Shown in pieces: positions 32,508-42,675 of a DNA stretch of 64,000 nt (position 1 is its first letter; each line of letters opens with the position of its first letter). Below the pieces are notes generated by a model. That model saw only the letters and a program-made list of their open reading frames with translations, made no database searches and was not told the origin of the DNA. Made by a program: the position numbers and the translations under genes. Source of the stretch: Pelagibius marinus (GTDB lineage: Bacteria; Pseudomonadota; Alphaproteobacteria; Kiloniellales; Kiloniellaceae); the NCBI RefSeq assembly GCF_014925385.1, contig NZ_JACSDK010000013.1:124001-188000 (forward strand). Reading direction: 5' to 3'.

Positions 32508-33707
32508 CTAGCCCGCGTGGCGGCCTTGGACGCGGCCCTTCCACTGGCCGCCGACGCCGCGCCAGTGACGCCAGGCCGAATCGAAAGTCATGGCGCTGTA
32601 TAGGCCAGCGGCCAGCGGCAGCAAAGGCGCAATCCACCAGGGCTGGCGGTAGAGCCGCAGCGTCGGCAGCAGGGAGAGGCTCATCAGCAGCCAGGTGAAC
32701 CCGGCAATGATCGCCGTCCAGGGCTGCTGGTGCCAGGGCGCGGCGAGCAGCAGCAGCGGCGGCGCCAGGTAGGTGAGCGCCATGCCGGCCAGGGTGCCGG
32801 CGAGCAGCAGCGGGGAGTGGTGAAGCTGGGTGTAGGCGGTGCGCGCCACCATGTCCCAGATCGCCCGCAGCCCGCTGTAGGGGCGGATTGAGCGGGCACC
32901 CTCGGCCAGGCCCAGCCAGATGCCGCCGCTTTCGGGCGGGCGGCTCGCCTTCACCGCCGCGGCCAGGGAGCAGTCGTCGATCAACGCGTCGCGGATCGCC
33001 GCCACGCCGCCGATTCGCTGCAGGGCCGCGCGGCGCAGCAGGATGCAGCCACCGGCCGCCGCCGCGGTCTTGGCCTTGGGGTCCTTCACCCAGGCGAAAG
33101 GGTAGAGCTTCTGGAAGAAGTAAATGAAGGGCGGGATCAGCAGGCGCTCCCAGAAGCTCTGGCAGGTCAGCGCGACCATGAGGGAGACCAGGTCGCGGCG
33201 TTCGGTCTCGGCCTTGGCGACCAGGCGGCGCAGCGTATCGGCCGGCTGGTGGATGTCGGCGTCGCTGAACCACAGGAAGTCGCCCGCCGTCCCGGCGGCC
33301 TGCGATCCCTGCTGCAGGGCCCAGAGCTTGCCCGTCCAGCCCGGCGGCAGGGCCTCGGCGCGCAGCAGCTCGAAACGCCCGGGATGGCGGCTGCGCTGCG
33401 CCGCCGCGCGGGCCAGTGCGGCGGTGTCGTCGTCGCTGTGGTCGTCGACCAGCAGCACCGTCAGGCTGCCGGGATAGTCCTGCTCCAGCAGCGAGGTCAG
33501 GCTCTCGGCGATGACCTCGGCCTCGTTGCGGGCCGGCACCACGGCGGTGACCGCGGGCCAGGAGCCGCCGGGCCGCGAATCCACGGGCTGGGAATCGCGC
33601 GGCCTTGGGCTGCCGGTCAGGCGCTCGGCCGAACGCCAGAATCCGCCGCGCAGGGTCAGCAGGTAGACCCAGATCAACAGCGAAAGCAGGGCGATTCCCA
33701 GGAGCAT
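32508..33707 (-). CDS. hpnB: Hopene-associated glycosyltransferase
   Basis: 399 residues, family 2 glycosyltransferase: VTAVVPARNEAEVIAESL, then the metal-binding LVDDHSDDDTA region and DADIHQPADTL. A hydrophobic N-terminus (LLGIALLSLLIWVYLL) and several C-terminal helices place it in the membrane. HpnB occurs at the start of hopanoid operons; its sugar donor and acceptor are not established. ATG 33707 has GGAG eight bases upstream. It starts the six-gene minus-strand run. Confidence 0.88.
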   Translation of the reverse strand: MLLGIALLSLLIWVYLLTLRGGFWRSAERLTGSPRPRDSQPVDSRPGGSWPAVTAVVPARNEAEVIAESLTSLLEQDYPGSLTVLLVDDHSDDDTAALARAAAQRSRHPGRFELLRAEALPPGWTGKLWALQQGSQAAGTAGDFLWFSDADIHQPADTLRRLVAKAETERRDLVSLMVALTCQSFWERLLIPPFIYFFQKLYPFAWVKDPKAKTAAAAGGCILLRRAALQRIGGVAAIRDALIDDCSLAAAVKASRPPESGGIWLGLAEGARSIRPYSGLRAIWDMVARTAYTQLHHSPLLLAGTLAGMALTYLAPPLLLLAAPWHQQPWTAIIAGFTWLLMSLSLLPTLRLYRQPWWIAPLLPLAAGLYSAMTFDSAWRHWRGVGGQWKGRVQGRHAG

Positions 33708-33827
33708 CGAGGGCTCCGGAAGTGACGAAAACAAGGTTTGGCGCGTCCCCTTCGCAGCCGGCCGCTCGGTCGTTCGATGGTGACGCTCCCCGCCGGGGCA
33801 GGGAGCCGCGCGACGCGGAGCCGGAGG

Positions 33828-34343
33828 CTACTTCTTCCTCTCTCGGCGCGAGTTTACATTGAGAGACATGAGGCGATCCAGCGACCTTCCGTCGCTGGAC
33901 AGCGGCAGGCAGAGAGCCTCGACATCGACATGGGCGCGCCGCCGGGCCGCGGATTCCGGCCAGTAGGCGTAGACGGGCCCGGCATGGGCGACGCAGGCGT
34001 CGAACAGCTGCTTCGAGCGCTCCCGGACCAGTTCCGGCACCCTGGCCTGGGAAGACAGGCGCCCCGTCTGCTCGCCGTAGGAGTCGACGAGATACTGGCC
34101 GAACAATCGGATGAAGTAGTCGGTGCCGTCGTCGATGACATCGACCATGAGAATATGCGGCCACAGGGCCACGAGCTTCTCAGGCACGAGATCGGCGCGC
34201 CGCGGGAAAGGCGCGTCACCCTTGATCATCAGCCAGTAGCTCAGTGCCTGCGTCAGTACCGGCGAGCAAAACTCGAAGCCCTCGGTGACTTCAAGGGGCC
34301 CTATGGCCTTTTTCCCCGCCCTTCTTGTCTCCACCCGATGCAT
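33828..34343 (-). CDS. PAS_5-type single-domain protein
   Basis: 171 residues of the PAS_5 (PF07310) kind: ILMVDVIDDGTDYFIRLFGQYLVDSYGEQTGR holds the central sheet of the fold and the Gly that bends it. It has no output domain. ATG 34343 has TAGGGAC upstream and is favoured over the in-frame codon at 34373. Two related proteins lie at 34533-35075 and 43846-44385. In many alphaproteobacteria such proteins are widespread and of unknown role. Ligand unknown. Confidence 0.75.
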   Translation of the reverse strand: MHRVETRRAGKKAIGPLEVTEGFEFCSPVLTQALSYWLMIKGDAPFPRRADLVPEKLVALWPHILMVDVIDDGTDYFIRLFGQYLVDSYGEQTGRLSSQARVPELVRERSKQLFDACVAHAGPVYAYWPESAARRRAHVDVEALCLPLSSDGRSLDRLMSLNVNSRRERKK

Positions 34344-34532
34344 ATCGTCCCTAGGAATTCCCGGCTCCCACACCTGCGGCTACCCCCCGCGGGTCATCCC
34401 ATGAAACCCTATTCAACCCCAATTTCTCGTTGAAACGCGATGATATTCTTCTCTTCTGCGCGATATATAGACCGGCCTTCTGGAGCGGCCCCCGGCGCAG
34501 GAGAACATGCCGCCTCTTCTTGAAATGGATGG

Positions 34533-35075
34533 TCACGAAAAAGAGCATCGGGGTGTGTGAACCGCCGTGCTGCTGAATTGTTTGTGCGAGTGCAGAATCG
34601 TCTTCCGGGCGCTGGGATTTCTGTTGAAGAAGAGCACGCCGGCGAGCATGAGGTTCACCGTCTGCCCATCTTCGCTCAGGGGTAGCATCAGCCGCTTGGC
34701 GTAGAGCGCCTCGGCTTCGTCCGAACCGAAGAGCACCTCGGTGTAGATCGGCTCCTTTTCGGTCCTGACCCGCTCGTGCAGTTCCATGGCGAAGTCGACG
34801 AAGGGGCCCGTCACCAGATCGTCGAGGTAGCGGTTGGTAAGCGGACAGCCGAAATGCGACTCGATTTCCGTGCCGGCCAGGCGGTAGCGGATGCGGAAGC
34901 CCCTGGCGGTCTGGGCCGGGACCATCTCGGTGAGTGTCAGATGCGGCAGAAGCTGCGGAATGTCGACAGGATCGATATCTGCGCGGGTCGGCACCTTGCG
35001 CCCGCGACTACGTTCCGTCCAATAGGAATACAGCTCGGCGAGCAGCGGCTCGTCCAGTATTTCCGCGAATGACAT
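34533..35075 (-). CDS. PAS_5-type single-domain protein
   Basis: 180 residues, PAS_5 family: LTLTEMVPAQTARGFRIRYRLAGTEIESHFGCPLTNRYLDDL, with the same residue pattern as the paralogues at 33828 and 43846. A single PAS domain is present without kinase, GGDEF or HTH partner. The in-frame start at 35189 would add a Trp-rich stretch with no supporting ribosome-binding site; ATG 35075 begins at the domain edge (SFAEILDEPLL). About 190 bases separate it from the next paralogue downstream. Confidence 0.75.
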   Translation of the reverse strand: MSFAEILDEPLLAELYSYWTERSRGRKVPTRADIDPVDIPQLLPHLTLTEMVPAQTARGFRIRYRLAGTEIESHFGCPLTNRYLDDLVTGPFVDFAMELHERVRTEKEPIYTEVLFGSDEAEALYAKRLMLPLSEDGQTVNLMLAGVLFFNRNPSARKTILHSHKQFSSTAVHTPRCSFS

Positions 35076-35202
35076 ACCTGCTGCCCCCGCACCCACAGCC
35101 TCTCTTGCGGAGGCCCGTTGGGCCGGATTTCTCCAAGTTGCGACCCATAATGGAAGAGTCCCCAACCTCCCCCACGCGCAGGTTAGCACCTCGACGATTT
35201 GA

Positions 35203-35790
35203 TTATAAGCCTTTTGCGAGGGCCGCGCAGCGATCCAGGAAGAGCCGCTTTGCCTTGCCCGGCGGCCAGGGCTTCAGCGTGATGTCGTCGAAGCGCTTGT
35301 GATGGCCGAAGAGGCGGCGTGCCTCGCTGGGGGAGAATCCGGCCAGCTGGGTCGCTTCCAGGTAGGCGGCGATCCGGTCCGCGCGCTTGATCAGATGCTT
35401 CAGCTCCTGCGGCTCCTGCGCCGGCAGTCCGAAGCGCAGGCGAACCGCCGTCATCAGCCGGGCTTCCAGGGCCTTGTAGTCGACCCCGACAGCGGCCTTG
35501 AAGGGGGTGATGAGGTCGCCGATGACGTATTCGGCGGCGTCGTGCAGCACCGCCGACAGATGCCCGGCCGCATCCAGCTTCGGTCGCAGGCGCCCGGCGA
35601 TGTCGTCCACCAGCAGGCTGTGCTGCGCCACCGAGAAGGCCGAATCGCCGCTGGTCTGTCCGTTCCAGCGCGCCACGCGGGCCAGGCCGTGGGCGATGTC
35701 TTCAATCTCGATGTCGAGGGGCGAAGGATCCAGCAGGTCGAGCCGCCGTCCGGAGAGCATGCGCTGCCAAGCCCGCTTCACGTCCTTCAT
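35203..35790 (-). CDS. HD-domain phosphohydrolase (YfbR-like)
   Basis: 195 residues with an HD domain: FSVAQHSLLVDD and LHDAAEYVIGDL carry the metal-binding His and His-Asp. The size and pattern resemble YfbR 5'-deoxynucleotidases, which dephosphorylate dNMPs. The substrate is inferred from this likeness only. AAAGGACGAGG precedes the ATG. No operon neighbour is obvious. Confidence 0.82.
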   Translation of the reverse strand: MKDVKRAWQRMLSGRRLDLLDPSPLDIEIEDIAHGLARVARWNGQTSGDSAFSVAQHSLLVDDIAGRLRPKLDAAGHLSAVLHDAAEYVIGDLITPFKAAVGVDYKALEARLMTAVRLRFGLPAQEPQELKHLIKRADRIAAYLEATQLAGFSPSEARRLFGHHKRFDDITLKPWPPGKAKRLFLDRCAALAKGL

Positions 35791-35929
35791 GCCTGACCTC
35801 GTCCTTTCGCCGCTGAATGCCCGCGACGACTAGGCATAGGCAGACGCGCCGCCCGAGGCAAGCCGTCAGGCGGCGCGTTGCAGGTCTGTCGGGCGGGAAA
35901 GTCCCGGGAAAGGCCCGCAAAGGGCCGGG

Positions 35930-37453
35930 TCAGCTGCCGTTGGCGCGCAGACCGTTCAGCAGATCGGAGAGGTTCTCGTCCAGTTCGGCGGTGTGGCGGG
36001 TGACGAGGGTCGAGGCCTCCATCACCTTGTTCACCGACTGACTGGTGGTCTGCGAGTTTTTCCGCACCGAGGCCATGGCCCCGTTCATCTCGCGGCTGCC
36101 GCCGGCGGCGTCCTGGATGTTGCGGGAGATGTCGCGGGTCGTCGCGTCCTGCTCCTCGACCGCGCCGGCGATCTTGACGGCGTGCTCGTTGAGCTGGTTG
36201 ATGATGCCGCGGATCTCGCTGATGGCGTTGACGGTGATCTTGGTCGAGCCCTGAACCTTCTCGATGCGCCCGGTGATGTCCTCGGTCGCCTTGGCGGTCT
36301 GGGTGGCCAGGCCCTTGACCTCGCTGGCCACCACGGCGAAGCCCTTGCCGGCTTCGCCGGCGCGCGCCGCCTCGATGGTGGCGTTGAGGGCCAGCAGGTT
36401 GGTCTGCTCGGCGATCTCGGCGATCAGCGAGACGACTTCGGAGATGCCGGCCACCGCGTCGGCCAGTTCGGCGACCTGTTCGGTGGTGACGTCGGTCTTG
36501 CCTTCGGCCTGGGAGGCGATGTCGGCGGTCTCACGCACCCGCGCGGTGATCTCGCTGACCGAGGCGGAGAGCTCGGTGACCGCCCCGGCGATGGTGTCCA
36601 TCTTCTCGGCGGTGGTGTCGGCGGTGCCGGCGACCTGCGTCGCCGTGCCCTCGGTCTCCTCGGCGCGCTGCAGCATGACCTTGGTCTCGCTCTGCATGTC
36701 GTCCAGGGAAGCGCGGATCTGCGTCACCGCGCCCTTCACCTTGGCCTCGAACTTGTCGGCCAGGGACTGCAGCAGTTCCTGACGCTCTTCGGCCGTACGG
36801 GCCTGCAGCGCCTGCTGCTCGCGGCCCAGTTTCTCGGTCTCGGCCGCGGCGGCCTCGGCCTTCTCCACGGCGGCGGCGGCCCCGTCGAAGAGGCTGACCA
36901 GCTTGTGGCTGAGCAGGATCAGCACCACGACCTCCAGCACCACGATGACCGCGTGAAAAACCACACGGGCGAAGTTGGCGCCGTCGGGGAAGACCGCCCA
37001 GGGCATCAGGAAGTTGAGGCTCAGGTGGTGGATCGCGGTCGCCGCGGCGGCCACCAGGATGGTGCGCCAGTCGCAGAAGGCGACCAGCATGGCCAGGGCG
37101 GCGAAGTAGATCATGTGGAAGTCGATCTGCCAGGGACCGGCGGCCGCCAGGACCATCAGCGAGACCTGCACCACGGTGGCCACGGCGATGACGTAGCGGG
37201 TCGTGGCGGCATCGCCGCCGACGGCCTTCCAGACGCCCAACGCAAAGACGGCGACCACCAGGGCCGCCAGGGTCGGCGCCAGCCAGGCGTTGCCGTTCAG
37301 CCAGGCGGTGGCGGCCACGGCGGGCACCACCGCGAAGATCAGCAGGCTGGACCACTTGGCCGCGGTGCGGCGGATGGCGGCAATGCCCTCAGCGTTGTCG
37401 CTGGAGGCATTGATTGCGGCGTTCATCGTTGCCGAGGCAATCGTCTTGAGCAT
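35930..37453 (-). CDS. Methyl-accepting chemotaxis protein with multi-TM sensor
   Basis: 507 residues. The N-terminal 190 residues are six hydrophobic helices with almost no periplasmic loop, including [21 protein letters not shown] and [17 protein letters not shown] with paired His. The C-terminus is the signalling hairpin, with [32 protein letters not shown] as its strongest block. So the signal is sensed in or near the membrane. No HAMP domain is visible. AGG precedes the ATG. A small exported protein gene lies 28 bases upstream on the same strand. Confidence 0.92.
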   Translation of the reverse strand: MLKTIASATMNAAINASSDNAEGIAAIRRTAAKWSSLLIFAVVPAVAATAWLNGNAWLAPTLAALVVAVFALGVWKAVGGDAATTRYVIAVATVVQVSLMVLAAAGPWQIDFHMIYFAALAMLVAFCDWRTILVAAAATAIHHLSLNFLMPWAVFPDGANFARVVFHAVIVVLEVVVLILLSHKLVSLFDGAAAAVEKAEAAAAETEKLGREQQALQARTAEERQELLQSLADKFEAKVKGAVTQIRASLDDMQSETKVMLQRAEETEGTATQVAGTADTTAEKMDTIAGAVTELSASVSEITARVRETADIASQAEGKTDVTTEQVAELADAVAGISEVVSLIAEIAEQTNLLALNATIEAARAGEAGKGFAVVASEVKGLATQTAKATEDITGRIEKVQGSTKITVNAISEIRGIINQLNEHAVKIAGAVEEQDATTRDISRNIQDAAGGSREMNGAMASVRKNSQTTSQSVNKVMEASTLVTRHTAELDENLSDLLNGLRANGS

Positions 37454-37481
37454 CTTGTCGACCTATCGGTGGCGCGAGTTG

Positions 37482-37865
37482 CTAATTCTTCGTCTGCTGT
37501 ATGCCGGCGATCAGGCAGCCCGCGGCGCTGCGTGGATCGACGACCAGCCAGGCGCCGGCGCGGCGCAGCCGCGCGGCGAAGCCGGCCTGGTCGCTGCGGG
37601 CGACCAGGACCGATCCCCATCCCCCGCCGCGCACCACCAGGCCGTCCGCCTCGGCGACTGCGGCCAGGGCTGCTGCCCGATCGGTTCCCGGCGCGAAGAC
37701 CGCGGCCAGGGTGCCGCTGGCCGCGCCGGGCAGATCGGCCGCGGCGAAGACCGGCAGGGTGCTTACCGCCAGCAGCAGGCCGAGCGCCAGAGCGCCGCTG
37801 CCGATGCGAAGCGGGGCCCGGGTCGGCTGTTTTCGCGGTTGCTTGAGGGACTTGTGGGGTGCCAT
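37482..37865 (-). CDS. Small exported or anchored protein of unknown function
   Basis: 127 residues: a basic N-terminus, one hydrophobic segment (GALALGLLLAVSTLPVFAAA) that looks like a cleavable signal peptide, then an Ala-rich domain with GGGWGSVLVARSDQ. AAGGA precedes ATG 37865. It is upstream of the chemoreceptor with a 28-base gap, so the two may be cotranscribed and the small protein could be a periplasmic partner. That link is inference. No domain recognised. Confidence 0.6.
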   Translation of the reverse strand: MAPHKSLKQPRKQPTRAPLRIGSGALALGLLLAVSTLPVFAAADLPGAASGTLAAVFAPGTDRAAALAAVAEADGLVVRGGGWGSVLVARSDQAGFAARLRRAGAWLVVDPRSAAGCLIAGIQQTKN

Positions 37866-38101
37866 GCGCAAGCTTTCCTTCCGATCGGCGATTCAGCCAG
37901 GAAGGGCTTGCTTTCCGGTTAAATTCTGAATGATTTGGCTCAATCTCTGCGTCGACTGTTTACTCTAGGGAGAAGGGCGATCACCTTCTTAGACCTGAGG
38001 TGGCCTTCGCTCTGCGGTGGAAGGTTGCCAGCCGGCGCAAAGCGTGGTGAAAGGCGGCGGCCTCTTGGGCAGAGGTGAGACCGCAAAGGGCGAATCCGGC
38101 G

Positions 38102-39634
38102 ATGACACCGAACATCCTGCTGATCACGGCCGACCAGTGGCGCGGCGACTGCCTGGGCCCGGCCGGCCATCCGGTGGTCCGCACCCCGGCCATCGACGTC
38201 CTGGCCGACGCGGGCACCTGCTTCCTGCGACACTACGCCCAGGCGGCGCCCTGCTCGCCGGCCAGGGCCTCGCTCTACACCGGGCTCTACCAGATGAACC
38301 ACCGGGTGCTGCGCAACGGCACACCGCTGGACGCCCGCCACGATAATCTCGCCAGGGCGCTGGGCCGCGTGGGCTACCGGCCGACCCTCTTCGGCTACAC
38401 CGACCAGGCGGTGGACCCGCGCACCACCACGCCGGACGATCCGCGCCTGACCACCTACGAGGAGGTGCTGCCCGGCTTTACCGCCGAAGTGAAGCTGCCG
38501 GAGGACAACGCCGCCTGGTTCGCCTGGATGCAGGGACGGGGCCACAAGCTGCCGGCCGACCCCTGGGACCTCTTCCTGCCGGCCGGCGGGCGCCCGGCGC
38601 TGCCGACGACGCAGCCGCCGCGCTTCAGCCAGGACGAGACCGAGACGGCCTTCCTGACCGACGCCTTCCTCGATTGGCTGCCGGGCCAGCCCAAGGACGG
38701 ACCCTGGTGTGCCCACATCTCCTTCCTGCGCCCGCACCCGCCCTTCGTGGTGCCGGAGCCCTTCAACGCGCTCTACGACCCGGCCGCGGGACCGGCCTTC
38801 CGGCGCGCTGCCTCGCCGGGGGAGGAGGCGGCGCAGCATCCCTACCTGGCCTACTGGCTGGAGCGCACGGCGGGGGGCAGCTTCTGCTTTCTCGACGAGG
38901 GCCAGCGCCTGGTCGCCGACTGGCCCGAGGAGGCCTTCCGCAATGTGCGGGCCACCTACTGGGGCATGATCTCGGAGGTCGACCGCCAGATCGGCCGCCT
39001 CGTCGAGGGGCTGAAGGCGGCAGGCGCCTGGGACGATACGATCATCGTCCTCACCTCCGACCACGGCGAGATGATGGGCGACCACTGGACGCTGGGGAAA
39101 TTCGGCTACTTCGATCAGGCCTACCACATCCCGCTGATCGTCCGTGACCCGCGCCATCCGGAAGGCTTCGGCGGGCGCGTGACCGCCTTCACCGAAGCGG
39201 TCGACGTGCTGCCGACGGTGCTGCAGGCGGCCGGCGCCGAGCGCGCCGGGCCCGCCGACGGCGTTTCCCTGGCGCCCTTCCTGCGCGGCGAGACGCCGGC
39301 GGCCTGGCGCCAGGAGGCGCATTGGGAGTTCGACTTTCGGGAGGTATCGAGCGGCAGGTCCCAGTCGGCTCTGGGCCTCGACCTGGACGACTGCTCGCTC
39401 GCCGTGATCCGCGACGCGCGCTACAAGTACGTCCACTTCGCCGGCCTGCCGCCGCTGCTGTTCGATCTGCAGCAGGATCCCGACGAACTGCGCAACGTGG
39501 TCGAGGACGCCAACTACCAGGCGGTGCGTGTGGCCATGGCGGAGAAGCTGCTGGCCTGGCGCAGCCGCCACCTCGACCGCACCCTTACCGGCCTGTCGCT
39601 GACGCCGGGCGGTCCCTACGACGCCCGCGCCTGA
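38102..39634 (+). CDS. Sulfatase-superfamily phosphonate monoester hydrolase
   Basis: 510 residues of the alkaline phosphatase/sulfatase superfamily. The formylglycine motif is CSPAR, Cys at 51 (APCSPARASLYTGLY). The N-terminal TADQWRGD holds metal-ligand Asp, and TSDHGEMMGDHW the second metal site. The sequence pattern, including LYQMNHRVLRNGTPLD and DYKYVHFAGLPPLLFD-like blocks, follows the rhizobial and Burkholderia phosphonate monoester hydrolases closely. It probably needs a formylglycine-generating enzyme elsewhere. No signal peptide is visible, so a cytosolic location is likely. Confidence 0.86.
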   Translation: MTPNILLITADQWRGDCLGPAGHPVVRTPAIDVLADAGTCFLRHYAQAAPCSPARASLYTGLYQMNHRVLRNGTPLDARHDNLARALGRVGYRPTLFGYTDQAVDPRTTTPDDPRLTTYEEVLPGFTAEVKLPEDNAAWFAWMQGRGHKLPADPWDLFLPAGGRPALPTTQPPRFSQDETETAFLTDAFLDWLPGQPKDGPWCAHISFLRPHPPFVVPEPFNALYDPAAGPAFRRAASPGEEAAQHPYLAYWLERTAGGSFCFLDEGQRLVADWPEEAFRNVRATYWGMISEVDRQIGRLVEGLKAAGAWDDTIIVLTSDHGEMMGDHWTLGKFGYFDQAYHIPLIVRDPRHPEGFGGRVTAFTEAVDVLPTVLQAAGAERAGPADGVSLAPFLRGETPAAWRQEAHWEFDFREVSSGRSQSALGLDLDDCSLAVIRDARYKYVHFAGLPPLLFDLQQDPDELRNVVEDANYQAVRVAMAEKLLAWRSRHLDRTLTGLSLTPGGPYDARA

Positions 39635-39646
39635 GCGCTCACCCGA

Positions 39647-41749
39647 TCAGGCGCTGCGCACCTCGCTCAGGAAGCTGTCCACCTTGCCGCGCAGGGCGTC
39701 GGCCTGACTGGACAGGTGCCTCACCGCCGAGAGCATCTGCTCGGAGGCGGTGCCGGTCTGCTGGGCACCCTCACTGACGCCGGAGATGTTCTCGGTCACC
39801 TCCTGGGTGCCGTTGGCGGCTTCCTGCACATTGCGGGAGATCTCGCTGGTCGCGGCGATCTGCTCCTCGACCGCCGAGGCGATGGAGGCGGCCACTTCGT
39901 CGATCTTGGTGATGGTGCTGCCGATGGCGTCGATGGCGCCGACGGCCTCCTTGGTCTCCGACTGCACCCGGGAGATGTGCTCGCCGATGTCGCTGGTCGC
40001 TTTCGCGGTCTGGGTGGCGAGCGACTTCACTTCCTGGGCCACGACGGCAAAGCCCTTGCCGGCCTCGCCGGCGCGTGCCGCCTCGATGGTGGCGTTGAGC
40101 GCCAGCAGGTTGGTCTGCTCGGCGATGTCCTGGATCAGATCGATCACCGCGCCGATCTTCTCCGCGGCCTCAGCCAGTCCCTGCACCTGGTCGGTGGCTT
40201 TGGAGACTTCGTCGACGGCCGACTTCGCCATCTTCGCGGACTCCGACACCTGCGAGCCGATCTCCTGGCTGGAACCGCTCAGCTCCTCGCTCGCCGAGGC
40301 CACGGTCTGCACGTTGGCGGCGGACTGCTGGGCCGCGGAGGCGACGGCCCCCGCCTGCTGGCTGGTCTGCTCGGCCACCGAGCTCATCGACTGGGCGGTG
40401 GTCTCCAGCTGTGTGCTGGCGCTGGTCACCGCTTCGACCACTTCGCCGACGTCGGCGCTGAACTTGTCGGCCAGCTCGTTCATCGCCCGGCGCTTTTCGG
40501 CCTCGGCGCGCTTCTCGGCTTCCTGTTGCTCCTGACGCAGGCGCTCGGTCTCGATGGCGTTCTCCTTGAAGACCTGGACGGACTGCGCCATCTCACCGAT
40601 CTCGTCGTGCCGCGTGATCCCGGGGACATCCACCTTCAGATCGCCCTTGGCCAGCTGCGTCATGGCGCCGGTCATGGTCCGGATCGGCTTGGCGACGCGC
40701 CAGATCGCAACCCAGAAGGCGATGCCGCCGATGCCCAGGCAGAGGACCAGCAGAGCCGCGTGAAGGAAGAACGACTTCTGGCCGCCTGCGGCCGAGCGTC
40801 CGGCGAAGTCGCTGGACACGTCGCCGGCAATGCTCGCCATCTTGGTCAGTTCGTTGATGGCGCCCGTTGCTTTCTCGATCCATATGCCGGCGCTGACCGG
40901 GTAGCCGTTGCCCGCGAGGCCGGCCTCGTAGATGCTCAGGCGGAGTTCTTGATAACTGCCGAAGAACAGTTCCTCGACCTTCTTGGCTTCCTCGACGATC
41001 AGCGGCGAGGCGTTCTCCGAGGCGAGATAGATCTGCACCTGGTTCCAGGCCTGCTCAAGATGGCCGCGGAAATTCGCGAGCCGCTGCAGAGCTGCGGGTT
41101 CGATGCGCGAGCCTGAGGAGAGGATGCCGCCGATCACCGCGCGTTCGCGCCCGGCGTATTCGCTCATCACCCACAGCGCCTGCTTCAGGTCGCTCAGCAT
41201 CTGGATCTGGGTCGCGATGGTGTCCGGCCGGAACTGGCTCACCTGGCGCAGGTGCTGCGATGTCATGATAAGGCCGGTCATCGTCGGCACCCAGGTCTTG
41301 GTGACCTCGGCGTCACGTTCGATCTTCGATTTCGCAAGATCGGCATCGACGCGGCTGCGCAGCTCCACGACCTTCTGGTAGGCGGCCTTCAGCTTTGCCA
41401 CCAGATCGTCCTTGCCGGCGAACTCAGGCTCCTTCTCCAGCTCGACGAGGGCCTCTTCGAAGGCCTTGGTCGAGGCTGCCCGGCGCTGGTCGATGGCTTC
41501 GCGCTGCTCCGGCGTCGCGGCGTCCCAGGAGGACAGGGCGGCGTTGGTGATGCCGCGCTCCGCCGCCCAGTTGGCGGCACTCTCCAGGAACAGGTCGGCC
41601 GTGTGATTGTTGGCCTGTACCAGCCGCGCCTCGCTCATCTGGCGCCAGGCGTCGAGGGCGCTGTTGGTCGTCAGGACGACGACGATGCCCACCAAGAGGG
41701 CACTGACAGCAAGCAGGCTACCGCGGATCGTGATGCGGATCTTGGACAT
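39647..41749 (-). CDS. Methyl-accepting chemotaxis protein with periplasmic helical sensor
   Basis: 700 residues. TM1 ([21 protein letters not shown]) and TM2 ([24 protein letters not shown]) flank a helical periplasmic sensor of about 300 residues. A HAMP domain follows ([17 protein letters not shown]), then the signalling domain with [32 protein letters not shown] 41749 has GGAGAAGAAA upstream and is preferred over 41761. Ligand unknown. Convergent with the sulfatase gene. Confidence 0.92.
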   Translation of the reverse strand: MSKIRITIRGSLLAVSALLVGIVVVLTTNSALDAWRQMSEARLVQANNHTADLFLESAANWAAERGITNAALSSWDAATPEQREAIDQRRAASTKAFEEALVELEKEPEFAGKDDLVAKLKAAYQKVVELRSRVDADLAKSKIERDAEVTKTWVPTMTGLIMTSQHLRQVSQFRPDTIATQIQMLSDLKQALWVMSEYAGRERAVIGGILSSGSRIEPAALQRLANFRGHLEQAWNQVQIYLASENASPLIVEEAKKVEELFFGSYQELRLSIYEAGLAGNGYPVSAGIWIEKATGAINELTKMASIAGDVSSDFAGRSAAGGQKSFFLHAALLVLCLGIGGIAFWVAIWRVAKPIRTMTGAMTQLAKGDLKVDVPGITRHDEIGEMAQSVQVFKENAIETERLRQEQQEAEKRAEAEKRRAMNELADKFSADVGEVVEAVTSASTQLETTAQSMSSVAEQTSQQAGAVASAAQQSAANVQTVASASEELSGSSQEIGSQVSESAKMAKSAVDEVSKATDQVQGLAEAAEKIGAVIDLIQDIAEQTNLLALNATIEAARAGEAGKGFAVVAQEVKSLATQTAKATSDIGEHISRVQSETKEAVGAIDAIGSTITKIDEVAASIASAVEEQIAATSEISRNVQEAANGTQEVTENISGVSEGAQQTGTASEQMLSAVRHLSSQADALRGKVDSFLSEVRSA

Positions 41750-41828
41750 TTTCTTCTCCATCCCATACCCCGGCGGCTCGGCGTTGGAAGCCGGGTCTTC
41801 GTCGAGAGGTCTTTAATGGAGACCGCTA

Positions 41829-41951
41829 ATGTTTAAAAAATTCTATTTCTTTGATGAAAAGACAGAATATTTCGCCGTATTTACTGAAATACACGCCGTA
41901 GTCGTGCGTATACTTGTTTTGGAATACCGTCAGGGGCGCGAGATCTTTTAG
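41829..41951 (+). CDS. Candidate 40-residue small ORF in an AT-rich island
   Basis: ATG at 41829 opens 40 codons (MFKKFYFFDEKTEYF at the start) to TAG at 41949-41951. GGAG lies seven bases upstream. The 120 bases are far more A+T-rich than everything around, which is why I noticed it. It is antisense to the chemoreceptor's upstream region and may simply be a promoter region. No homologue recognised. Confidence 0.25.
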   Translation: MFKKFYFFDEKTEYFAVFTEIHAVVVRILVLEYRQGREIF

Positions 41952-42016
41952 GAAAAGCCCGGAAGAGTTGATTCTGCCTGGACGCTCGACTATCGCGGCT
42001 GCCGCTGCGCGACCGC

Positions 42017-42571
42017 TCAGATCCTGCTGATCCGTCTGTGGAGCCAGGTGAAGGCGTAGAAGTAGCTGATCCACAGCACGACAGAGAGACCGTAGAACGT
42101 CAGCGTCCGCCACGACCACAGCGGCCATGAGCCGGCGGGTCCCATCGCGATGATGTTCGGGTGCCAGGAGAAGAGCTGCGAGCGCCAGCGGTTCCACATG
42201 ACGGTGACCTCTGTCTTTCGATCCGACGCCGTCTTGGCGTCGTTGAATACCCGCTCGCTGTTACGCTTGAACCACCACCAGGAATCTTCGTTCTCCAGCT
42301 CGACCCCGGCGTCGGCCTTGTTTCTCATATAGACGTACTGCACGTCCCGCGTTCTTCCCTGGGCATCGGGATCGGTCCGGCGCACCTCGGTGCCGCTGAC
42401 GAAGCCGGTGGTCCAGGTCGGCCTTGCGTATTCCCACCAGGACCAGCACGCGATCCCGACGACGAGCGCCAGGATCGACGCGGCGACGCCCCCGGAACGC
42501 CATAGTATGAAAGCGAAAAGGAGCACGACAAGCAGGAGGACGTATCCGAGCGAGAACCAGATCTCGAGCAT
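42017..42571 (-). CDS. DUF1523-like membrane protein
   Basis: 184 residues. Two hydrophobic helices at the N-terminus and one or two at the C-terminus surround a soluble middle with the pattern GTEVRRTDPDAQGRTRDVQYVYMRN and NEDSWWWFKRNSERV that I associate with DUF1523. The Trp-rich block is characteristic. The family has no known function. Weak ribosome-binding site at ATG 42571. The upstream gene is more than 100 bases away. Confidence 0.65.
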   Translation of the reverse strand: MLEIWFSLGYVLLLVVLLFAFILWRSGGVAASILALVVGIACWSWWEYARPTWTTGFVSGTEVRRTDPDAQGRTRDVQYVYMRNKADAGVELENEDSWWWFKRNSERVFNDAKTASDRKTEVTVMWNRWRSQLFSWHPNIIAMGPAGSWPLWSWRTLTFYGLSVVLWISYFYAFTWLHRRISRI

Positions 42572-42675
42572 AATGGAACTTTCGCCGTTGAAGGTGGGAG
42601 CGCTGGCCTGTGCGGCACACTGTGCGATCCACGCCTCACAGCGTCAAGCGACAGACCTTTGAGCCTTGTGTACGG

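Noticed and set aside
23406-33707. A split or novel hopanoid gene set
   Set aside because: Every gene fits a known hopanoid role and order. Genes such as hpnN, hpnO or hpnP are not seen here, but they are often located elsewhere.
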